From the NCBI RefSeq assembly GCF_039545035.1, contig NZ_BAABRO010000009.1:244325-308324 (forward strand): 64,000 nucleotides of DNA. The letters are read 5' to 3'. The notes beneath the pieces were generated by a model that was not told the origin of the DNA, made no database searches, and saw only the letters and a program-made list of their open reading frames with translations. Source of the DNA: Novipirellula caenicola (GTDB taxonomy: Bacteria > Planctomycetota > Planctomycetia > Pirellulales > Pirellulaceae). The translations under genes and the position numbers were made by a program. This document shows positions 57,819-64,000 of this stretch, piece by piece. Each line of letters starts with the position of its first letter. Position 1 is the first letter of the stretch.

Positions 57819-58712
57819 TTAGAAACCAGCGTGTTTTACGTCTCCGCGTGCGGCATCCTTCAAGATTTGTGACAACCCTTCGCGGTAGGTGGGAAAGGTC
57901 AATTTTGGCAATAAGTTCGTCTTTAATCGCCGATTCCAGACGCGTTTGTTGCTTTCGCTTCGCATTTGTTTGGCCGAACCCGCCCGTGGCGGCTCGAAAA
58001 CCGGCGGAGCCACGCGGCATTGGCGAGCGATTTCACAGTAGAAATCGCGTCTTGGCATCGGTTCGTCGTCCCCAACCACGTACAACCGATGGCTACGGTC
58101 CTGCCATGCCGCGAACACGGCGCGGGCTGCATCGTGGACGTGAATCAGATTCAAATAGCCCGCTTCGGCCGAAACGATCGGCTGTCCTTGCAAAACCGAA
58201 TCGATCCGCGGCACTCGCCCTGGCCCATAAATTCCCGCCAATCGCAGGATCGTCCACGGAGCAGCGGGGCGATGGCGGTGCAGTAAGTCCTCGGCCTGCA
58301 GATGCACCCGGCCTCCTTCGCGATTGGGTCGGGTGGGCGATCGTTCATCGACCCATTCGCCGCCGGTTTGGTGGTACACCCCCGTGGTGCTGATGTAGCA
58401 CAGATGAGCCTGTTCCGGCACAAAATCCAGCAAATTCCGCATCCCGCCGACTTGCGACTCGACCCGCGACATCCCGCTCGCCGAATCGTAGCTGACCGCG
58501 ACCAAGACCCGGTCGACCTCCGGTAGCTCCCGCAAACCAGAACGATTCGTCCAATCGGCAAGAATCGGCTGAATTTCGTGTCGCCGCAGTTCGGCAGCCC
58601 GGTCTGGGCGGCGAGTGGTGGCGAAAACGGTGTGTCCCGCATCGCAGGCCATTTTGGCGACCACGCTTCCGAGGTAGCCGCATCCGACGATCAAAATGCG
58701 TAATTTAGGCAT
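57819..58712 (-). CDS. NAD-dependent epimerase/dehydratase-like protein (YeeZ-type SDR)
   Basis: A 297-residue extended-SDR protein. It has the Rossmann motif LIVGCGYLGSVVAKMACDAGHTV, a DR-type second strand (ATTRRPDRAAEL) and a substrate-domain YISTTGVYHQTG with a later LAGIYGPGRVPRIDSV. The usual Tyr-x-x-x-Lys pair is not plain (YHQTGG), so catalytic capacity is uncertain; YeeZ-like proteins share this feature. The end (NLLPKLTFPTYREGLSQIL) is typical. It is 146 bp upstream of the MBL gene on the same strand. Confidence 0.8.
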   Translation of the reverse strand: MPKLRILIVGCGYLGSVVAKMACDAGHTVFATTRRPDRAAELRRHEIQPILADWTNRSGLRELPEVDRVLVAVSYDSASGMSRVESQVGGMRNLLDFVPEQAHLCYISTTGVYHQTGGEWVDERSPTRPNREGGRVHLQAEDLLHRHRPAAPWTILRLAGIYGPGRVPRIDSVLQGQPIVSAEAGYLNLIHVHDAARAVFAAWQDRSHRLYVVGDDEPMPRRDFYCEIARQCRVAPPVFEPPRAGSAKQMRSESNKRVWNRRLKTNLLPKLTFPTYREGLSQILKDAARGDVKHAGF

Positions 58713-58888
58713 AAAAGGGGGCTCGTTGGTGTTTTAATGCGTTCGGCGAGGCAGATTGGCGGCTTCATTTTTCCCATTCTTGCGACACCAGCTACAATAA
58801 AGCCGCGAGTGAGTCGACGGCGGAGGATGCGTCGGTAAAGCAATTCGTTAGAAACTCAGGTTCGCACCATCGTTTACGAAGTCTCAGC

Positions 58889-58894
58889 GAGGAG
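58889..58894 (+). promoter_or_regulatory. Shine-Dalgarno site supporting the TTG start at 58901
   Basis: GAGGAG sits six bases before TTG 58901. It is one of few clear Shine-Dalgarno sites in the window and it decides the start: the following residues form a normal signal peptide. Confidence 0.7.
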
Positions 58895-58900
58895 CTGCCA

Positions 58901-60043
58901 TTGAATTCGACAGTAGCGTTAACGACCCCTCCTAGCAACGTCACCCCGTTTGGCGTCAAAGGATTGGCGGTGTTTTTGATCCTTTTGTGCCTTGCTCCGG
59001 CGGTCCCCTCGGTCCAGGCGCAGGTGGCGGTTCCGCCATCGACCACGATAAATGGTGTGGCAGGGAGTGGAATTGGCAGTGGTGTGGGCAGTGGGGTCAG
59101 CACTGGAACGCTGGTTTCGGTTCCAAATTCGCTGCAAGGGCTGCTGCGTCGCGGCGGAACCCCTGCGTCGCTCGAGCAGATGCGACTTCTGGAACAGCAA
59201 CAGCAACAAGTCTCGAAGCTGGCTCGAGATTGTACTGTCAGCGTCCAGATCGGCGCGGCCCAAGGGTGTGGGGTGATCATTACCGACACCGGGTACATCT
59301 TGACCGCCGCCCACGTGGCGATGCGTCCCAACAAAAGTGCGGTGATTCGCATGTCCAACGGTCGCACCGTGATGGCAACGACGTTGGGGATGAACCGCAG
59401 TGTCGATGCAGGTTTGATCAAGATCAATGACGGACAAAACGAAGGCCAACCGTGGCCCCATGCGACGCTCGGAACCAGCGATAAATTGGTGCCTGGCATG
59501 TGGTGCATCGCGACCGGGCATCCCGGCGGCTACGACCGCGAACGAGGCCCGGTGACTCGGGTTGGCCGTATTCTGACCGTCCGCCCCGACGCGATCGTGA
59601 CCGATTGTGCGTTGATCGGCGGCGACAGTGGTGGACCGCTGTTTGATATCGAGGGACGCTTGATCGCCGTGCACAGCCGGATTGGCAACGACGTTGCCGA
59701 CAATTTGCATATTCCGGTGGATCATTACGACATTTCTTGGAAACGGTTGGCCGCCAGCGAAGCGTGGGGGGTACTGCCGGGATTCCGTCCCGTTTTAGGG
59801 GTTTCGGGGAATCAATCGGAGTCCGTCGCTCGCGTTCGCGAAGTCCGGAAGGGGTCTCCGGCCGAAGACGCAGGGCTAATGGTGGACGATATAGTCGAGC
59901 GTTTTGGCGACGTGAAGGTGACCGATTTTGGATCGCTGATCAAAGCCGTTGCGGACACGATGCCTGGCGAGCGGGTCGAGGTTTGGGTCAACCGTAGCAA
60001 TCAGCGGGTTCGGGTTGTCGTCGAAATTGGTCGCGAGGATTAG
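58901..60043 (+). CDS. secreted trypsin-like serine protease with C-terminal PDZ (HtrA-like)
   Basis: A 380-residue exported protein starting at TTG 58901 with a good ribosome site. A signal (VKGLAVFLILLCLAPAVPSVQA) and a Gly/Ser-rich stretch (residues 51-70) precede a complete protease triad: His138 in LTAAHVAM, Asp169 in SVDAGLIKI and Ser243 in GGDSGGPLFD. One PDZ domain closes the protein (about 295-378; SPAEDAGLMVDDIVERFG). It lacks the loops of classical DegP and has only one PDZ. A second HtrA-like gene with an inactive site follows after 100 bp on the same strand, also with a TTG start. Confidence 0.85.
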   Translation: MNSTVALTTPPSNVTPFGVKGLAVFLILLCLAPAVPSVQAQVAVPPSTTINGVAGSGIGSGVGSGVSTGTLVSVPNSLQGLLRRGGTPASLEQMRLLEQQQQQVSKLARDCTVSVQIGAAQGCGVIITDTGYILTAAHVAMRPNKSAVIRMSNGRTVMATTLGMNRSVDAGLIKINDGQNEGQPWPHATLGTSDKLVPGMWCIATGHPGGYDRERGPVTRVGRILTVRPDAIVTDCALIGGDSGGPLFDIEGRLIAVHSRIGNDVADNLHIPVDHYDISWKRLAASEAWGVLPGFRPVLGVSGNQSESVARVREVRKGSPAEDAGLMVDDIVERFGDVKVTDFGSLIKAVADTMPGERVEVWVNRSNQRVRVVVEIGRED

Positions 60044-60131
60044 CAGCGAAGGCTCGACGATGGTGGTAGCTCGGTCGTAAACTAGTTCGTAGGCCGAAGG
60101 GGATTTCCTTCGGCTCGGGTGTCGTTTTGTT

Positions 60132-60135
60132 GGAG
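60132..60135 (+). promoter_or_regulatory. Shine-Dalgarno site supporting the TTG start at 60144
   Basis: GGAG lies eight bases before TTG 60144. Its spacing and the signal peptide that follows support that start over later codons. Confidence 0.55.
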
Positions 60136-60143
60136 ACAGCGTT

Positions 60144-61205
60144 TTGAATTCATTGCTTTTAAATCTGCATCGACGAACCGTTTGCGGTGTGATCGTCTTG
60201 GTGGTTGTCTCGCTGGGGATCGCCGATACGGCACCTGCGCAGCAATCGCGAACGCCTCAGTGGTTGCGTCAAGGATTTAGTATCAAAGTCTCGCACCGCC
60301 GCGACAACGGCGAAATGATGCAGCTGGTCGATCCGATCTTGGCTTCGGTGCAGCGGTCCGTGGTTCAAGTGACCAGCGGGGGACGCCCCGTCGCGCTTGG
60401 TACGATCGTCGGCGCCGACGGCTATGTGCTGACCAAACGTAGCGAACTCAGTGGCGGTGACCCGATTCGAGTGCGGTTGCATGACGGTCGGTTGTTGCCA
60501 GCGCGGGTGGCCGCGGTGCGTCGGTCGAACGATTTGGCGTTGCTGAAAGTGGACGCCGATTTTGATTTCACTCCCGCAGAGTTTTATCCTCAGCAACCTC
60601 CGGTGGGCAGCTTTGTAATCACCCCTGGACGCACGGGGCGACCGATTGGGATTGGCAGTCTGGGTGTTTTGGAGCGGCGTGTGGATCACAAAGGGCGGCT
60701 CGGTGTCGTGTTGGGCAACAGCAGCAATGGACGAGCGCGAGTGCAAGGAGTTTGGCCCGACAGCGGTGCGGATGAAGCAGGGATTGAACCCGAGGATCAG
60801 ATCATCGCGATCAACGGACAAGAAGTTTTCAACAGCGACAACGTGATCAACACCTTGCGTGGCATGTTCCCGGGTGAAAGTGTCCAGTTAACGATCCTAC
60901 GTTCTGGCAACACGATGGAGATGAACGCCGGGATCCGCGAGTTTGGAGTGCTACAAGAATCGGAGAACGATTCGCGAGTCAACGGCCCCCGCAATGTCCG
61001 GCTCAGTGGGTTTGATCGCGTGTTCCAGCACGACACGGTGTTGGACCCGGACCAATGTGGCGGTCCCGTGGTCGATTCATCCGGCCGCGTGATCGGATTG
61101 AACATTGCCCGCGCCGGCCGCGTCGTCAGCTACGCGTTGCCATCATCGCTAGTGTTGCCCGAGATGGTCAACATGTTGCAAGAAGCCCGCGGATCAGCGA
61201 ACTAG
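60144..61205 (+). CDS. inactive HtrA-like protein with PDZ inserted in the protease fold
   Basis: A 353-residue exported protein (signal VCGVIVLVVVSLGIADTAPA). The first half aligns with the first barrel of S1C proteases: VALGTIVGADGYVLTKRSEL has Ser100 where the catalytic His should be, while Asp130 (SNDLALLKV) remains. A PDZ domain (about 185-263; SGADEAGIEPEDQIIAINGQ) comes next. Only then follow the second-barrel elements FQHDTVLDPDQCGGPVVDSSG (Cys305 in place of Ser) and VIGLNIARAG...SYALPSS. In normal HtrA the PDZ comes after this region. It is likely a pseudoprotease partner, perhaps modulating the protease encoded 100 bp upstream. Function is inferred only. Confidence 0.8.
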   Translation: MNSLLLNLHRRTVCGVIVLVVVSLGIADTAPAQQSRTPQWLRQGFSIKVSHRRDNGEMMQLVDPILASVQRSVVQVTSGGRPVALGTIVGADGYVLTKRSELSGGDPIRVRLHDGRLLPARVAAVRRSNDLALLKVDADFDFTPAEFYPQQPPVGSFVITPGRTGRPIGIGSLGVLERRVDHKGRLGVVLGNSSNGRARVQGVWPDSGADEAGIEPEDQIIAINGQEVFNSDNVINTLRGMFPGESVQLTILRSGNTMEMNAGIREFGVLQESENDSRVNGPRNVRLSGFDRVFQHDTVLDPDQCGGPVVDSSGRVIGLNIARAGRVVSYALPSSLVLPEMVNMLQEARGSAN

Positions 61206-61240
61206 CGCAAAACTCGAGGATATAGGTAACGCCCCAACCG

Positions 61241-62395
61241 CCGTAGTGGATCTTGCTAAAGATCCCGTCGTACTGGTTGTTTAGATCCAAGTCTGGCCCG
61301 AGCCACTCGTCACGTAATTCTCCATCAGCCACCTCTCCCGAACGCAGCACGGGCGAGGTCGGACGGCCCCTCAAGGCCACGTCCGGGTGAGGGCCCGCCT
61401 CGGTCTCACTCGCACCCCGCATCAGTTCCGCGCCCGGTTCCATCAAGCCCCAGCCTCCGTAGTGGATCTTGCTAAAGATCCCGCCCCAAGACGGCAGTCA
61501 CCCACTCTCAACCGACTCCATTCAATCACAACTCCGCTCCCAGCAGATGCTTTCCGCCGCAGACGCAAGCAGCAATTGCGCCGAGAATTTGAACAGGAGC
61601 AAACAGAGGAACCGGAGCCACGAATCACGTATTCTCCACAAGTCACCTCTCCCGAGCGCAGCACGGGAGAGGTCGGGCGGCCCCTCAAGGCCACGTCCGG
61701 GTGAGGGCCTGCCTCGGTCTCACTCGCACCCCGCATCAATTCCGCGCCCGGTCCGGCCACCCCCACCCTCCGTAGTGGATCTTGCTAAAGATCCCGCCCC
61801 AAAACGACCGTCAACCACACTCAACCGACCCCATTCAATCAGACCAGACACACCCGTCGCAGACGCAAGCAACAGATGCGTGGTCTTATTTGAACAGAAG
61901 CAAACAGAGGGAACAGAGTCAGACGTCACGTATTCTCCATCCTGCACCTCTCCCGAGCGAAGCACGGGAGAGGTCGGACGGGCCCTCAAGGCCACGTCCG
62001 GGTGAGGGCCTGCCTCGGTCTCACTCACGCCCCGCATCAATTCCGCGTCTGTTCCGTCTCGCTCCACCCTCCGTAGTGGATCTTGCTAAAGATCCCGCCC
62101 CAAGACGACCGTCACCCACTCTCACTCGCCCCATTCAATCAGACCAGGCACCCCCGTCGCAGACGCATGCAACAGATGCGTGGTCTTATTTTAACAGGAG
62201 CAAACAGAGGAAACAGAGCCACAAATCACGTAATTCTCCATCCAGTCACCTCTCCCGAGCGCAGCACGGGAGAGGTCGGACGGCCCCTCAAGGCCACGTC
62301 CGGGTGAGGGCCTGCCTCGGTCTCACTCGCACCGCGCATCAATTCCGCGCCCGATCCGCCTCACCCCACCCTCCGTAGTGGATCTTGCTAAAGAT
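61241..62395. repeat. tandem array of about 300-bp units with conserved hairpin
   Basis: The marker CCGTAGTGGATCTTGCTAAA occurs at 61241, 61457, 61771, 62071 and 62373 (spacings 216, 314, 300, 302). It contains a perfect hairpin, GGATCTT-GCTA-AAGATCC. Between markers each unit carries a CGCAGACGCAxGCA region, a CAGGAGCAAACAGAGGxAAC stretch and the GC-rich core (61331-61397, 61645-61713, 61946-62014, 62248-62316), which is the inverse of the 15.5-16.4 kb and 35.5 kb core. ORFs of 170-200 codons run through the array because the unit is close to a multiple of three; I regard them as artefacts. Confidence 0.92.
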
Positions 62396-62493
62396 CCCGC
62401 CCCCCAGCCGACCGTCACCCACGCCCAGCCAAGCTCATCCAATCACATCAGATGCCCCCGCCGCAAACCTGAACGTAGATTGCGCGGTCTTAA

Positions 62494-62567
62494 TTGAACA
62501 GGAGCAAACAGAGGGAACAGAGCCGCAGATCACCTCTTCTCTGTTATCTCCCTTGCCTCCTGTTGAA
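62494..62567. repeat. imperfect inverted repeat closing the tandem array
   Basis: A 29-nt arm at 62494-62522 (beginning TTGAACAGGAGC) pairs imperfectly with 62539-62567 (ending CTCCTGTTGAA), with a 16-nt loop. The left arm is the array's own CAGGAGCAAACAGAGG stretch. The right arm word CTCCCTTGCCT recurs near 62837-62850, so short modules from this area are reused. Confidence 0.6.
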
Positions 62568-62751
62568 TCATTTTCGGCAGCATCCTTTCCCGCCGAGTCA
62601 CGACACCCATCCATTTTAAGATTTACAATTGTCAATTTAACTTTTTCAATTCTTCTCCCCGGCCTCAAAGTTGCCGCAAGCAACAGCAACCACATCGTAC
62701 AACGCGCGAGTTTCAACGATCATCCCCAAGTCCCGACAGCGACGGCATGTT

Positions 62752-62812
62752 GTAGCCCACGGCGTGAGCCGTGGGTTACAAGACAACGCAAGAATAAAAG
62801 CCCCGAAGGGGC
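62752..62812. repeat. REP-like double hairpin
   Basis: GTAGCCCACGG (62752-62762) pairs with CCGTGGGTTAC (62769-62779) over 11 positions with one G-T pair, loop CGTGAG. About 20 bp later GCCCC-GAA-GGGGC (62800-62812) forms a second small hairpin. This two-hairpin arrangement looks like a REP/BIME-type element. No transposase gene is near. Confidence 0.7.
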
Positions 62813-63417
62813 GACAGGAAACGCTTTGTCTCCGATCCCTCCCTTGCCTTCTGTTCAAAACTTTCCCCCGCTCCCAATCATCTCGCGTTTCTTTGCTTCG
62901 CAGCAGCAAGCTCATTTTCCGAACAATTTGCTTGCAACGGCGATTCGGATCGCCAATAATCCGTTTTCGTGATTGCGATGGACCTCAGCGGAGTGCCACC
63001 CAAGTAGCCGAAGGTGCAAGCGGAAACAGCCTCCACTGTCACTTCGATTTCCAATTGTCAATCTAATTTTCTCAGTCCTTCCCCGAGCCTACCTTCGTGG
63101 CCGCCTCCCGCCACGGATCGACTGATCCAGCGGGCGGGCCACCGCTGATGCCGCCATCCCGGTTCACGCGGCAACACTCCACCGCCGGCTGGGCGTGTAC
63201 GTAGCGGCAAAGTCACCGCGGGAACCAGGTTCGATCGTTTTCCGAAAGCCCGCTAGGGGCAGCGAGTCTGCCTCAAATTACAACACCAAGATGATCGTCG
63301 TCTCCCGGATGCTCTCGAGTGATAAAGCCCAAACGACTGGACTCACCGAGTAATATAAGGTCGAATCGGCTTATATCACCCGACTGACCCGGGGTTAAAA
63401 AGATAGTTATCCCACTC
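62813..63417. other. about 600 bp with degenerate repeat pieces, no gene seen
   Basis: No credible coding frame on either strand. The CAATTGTCAATxTAA word with pyrimidine-rich flanks seen near 62629 recurs near 63050. An AT-rich patch with GATAAAGCCC and TATAAGGTCG-like words precedes the terminal gene and may contain its promoter. Confidence 0.45.
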
Positions 63418-63422
63418 AGGAG
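63418..63422 (+). promoter_or_regulatory. Shine-Dalgarno site before an apparent ATC start
   Basis: AGGAG at 63418-63422 is eight bases before ATC 63431, which begins the conserved N-terminus of the nucleotidase-like gene. No ATG, GTG or TTG occurs in frame between the upstream stop (63404-63406) and ATG 63452. Confidence 0.5.
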
Positions 63423-63430
63423 ACCCTTCC

Positions 63431-64000
63431 ATCGCAATCGTCTATGTCGACATGGATGACGTGTTGTGCGCGTACACGGTCGCTCACACCAATGCGCTGC
63501 GAAACAATCCCGATGTGGCATTTCCTCAGGGTGTTCCGGGGTTCTTCCTTGCCCTTGATCCAATTGACGGCGCGATTGAATGCATCAACGAGCTACGTGA
63601 ATTGCATGACGTGTTCATTCTCACCGCTCCGTCAACTCGAAACGCACATTCCTACTCGGAAAAACGAATCTGGATTGAACAACACTTTGATTACGCGTTC
63701 ACGAAAAAACTGATCCTTTCACCCGACAAGGGACTACTCAAAGGCGACTACCTGGTTGACGATCATACATCCGGAAAGGGCCAAGAACGATTTGATGGGA
63801 TGCTCATCGAATTCGGATCTGAATTGTTTCCAGACTGGATCGCCGTTTTGACATTCCTGAAAAACCGTGGGATAACAATTAAGGCTTTGACATCGCGGAG
63901 CGAGGCACGAGCGGAGCCGATGTTCAAGGCCTTGGTTCAAGAAGGCCGGTGGAACGCTTTGAAGATTCAGCGATCACCCAGAGAATTTACGAAGGGTTTT
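63431..64000 (+). CDS. 5'(3')-deoxyribonucleotidase-like HAD phosphatase, 3' end outside window
   Basis: An open frame of 190 codons running off the window. The N-terminus IVYVDMDDVLCAYT is the HAD motif I (DxDxV). FFLALDPIDGAIECINELRELHDVFILTAPS gives motif II (Thr) and the NT5C-type spacing. SYSEKRIWIEQHFDYAFTKKLIL and KGDYLVDDHTSGKG give motifs III (Lys) and IV (Asp-Asp). This is the NT5C/deoxyribonucleotidase family that dephosphorylates pyrimidine deoxynucleotides. The conserved strand begins at ATC 63431 or ATC 63437; the first ATG (63452) would delete half of motif I strand. Either ATC is the start, or the start has decayed. The segment after motif IV (from about residue 120) looks less conserved. 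Also possible: a broken gene. Confidence 0.72.
   Translation, partial: MAIVYVDMDDVLCAYTVAHTNALRNNPDVAFPQGVPGFFLALDPIDGAIECINELRELHDVFILTAPSTRNAHSYSEKRIWIEQHFDYAFTKKLILSPDKGLLKGDYLVDDHTSGKGQERFDGMLIEFGSELFPDWIAVLTFLKNRGITIKALTSRSEARAEPMFKALVQEGRWNALKIQRSPREFTKGF

Noticed and set aside
61469..62378. Long plus-strand ORFs (about 180-200 codons) within the tandem array
   Set aside because: They repeat each unit's sequence because the unit is near a multiple of three. Composition is unlike the real genes, and no signal or domain is seen.

Overview
The window looks like a chromosomal segment of a planctomycete, most likely in the Pirellulaceae (Rhodopirellula-type). This is inferred from lineage-typical families: a DUF1587/1595/1592/1588/1585 multidomain cytochrome paired with a DUF1552 protein, a PVC-type haem-binding beta-propeller/HEAT protein, WPGW-type PQQ-like propeller proteins, many secreted proteins, weak or absent Shine-Dalgarno sites with several TTG starts, and abundant intergenic hairpin repeats. 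I saw no rRNA, tRNA, CRISPR array, insertion sequence or phage module.

Layout. 0-0.15 kb is the tail of a cation-diffusion-facilitator (CDF) metal exporter. 0.5-5.9 kb holds the cytochrome/DUF1552 pair and a DUF389 membrane protein. 6.4-14.5 kb is a heavy-metal RND efflux cluster: TolC-type outer-membrane factor, secreted His/Cys-rich protein, periplasmic adaptor, inner-membrane pump and a lipoprotein ending in a His-rich tail. 14.8-16.4 kb has a secreted HELAH zincin followed by a three-copy repeat. 16.4-24.4 kb carries the large haem-binding protein, a VOC-fold protein, a PQQ-like propeller, soluble transhydrogenase (sthA) and a nitrilase-family amidohydrolase. 24.6-31.3 kb carries a second TolC-like protein with a long Pro/Ala tail, facing a minus-strand operon crcB > Ycf48/CBM9-like secreted protein > polytopic membrane protein.

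31.6-39.1 kb is largely housekeeping metabolism: ilvB, a 3-methyladenine DNA glycosylase, class I fructose-bisphosphate aldolase, and fdhD with a YdeP-type molybdopterin oxidoreductase. 39.3-44.5 kb is a probable sugar/polyol catabolic locus (DUF4404, Gfo/Idh/MocA dehydrogenase, TIM-barrel isomerase, cupin isomerase-like protein and a divergent DUF4432 aldose-epimerase-like protein). 44.7-58.7 kb holds a response regulator with an RsbW-like ATPase domain, mutL, an HtrA protease, glgC, a diguanylate cyclase, a POT peptide transporter overlapping a TerB-like/AAA+/zinc-ribbon fusion gene, an MBL-fold hydrolase and an NAD-dependent epimerase-like protein. 58.9-61.2 kb is a pair of HtrA-like genes. 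The second has lost its catalytic His and Ser and appears to carry a PDZ domain inserted inside the protease fold. 61.2-63.4 kb is a tandem-repeat and hairpin region. The window ends inside a 5'(3')-deoxyribonucleotidase-like gene that has no ATG/GTG/TTG at its expected start.

Repeats are the most unusual large-scale feature. A roughly 65-bp GC-rich core occurs at 15.7-16.3 kb (three copies), 35.5 kb (one) and, in reverse orientation, 61.3-62.3 kb (four). Two of these three loci lie between converging genes. Short 15-18 bp duplications are common, several spanning or following stop codons. The most novel protein-level candidates are the PDZ-inserted pseudoprotease paired with an active protease (58.9-61.2 kb) and the TerB-like/AAA+/zinc-ribbon fusion (54.9-56.5 kb). 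All assignments come from reading the sequence; no database search was possible.
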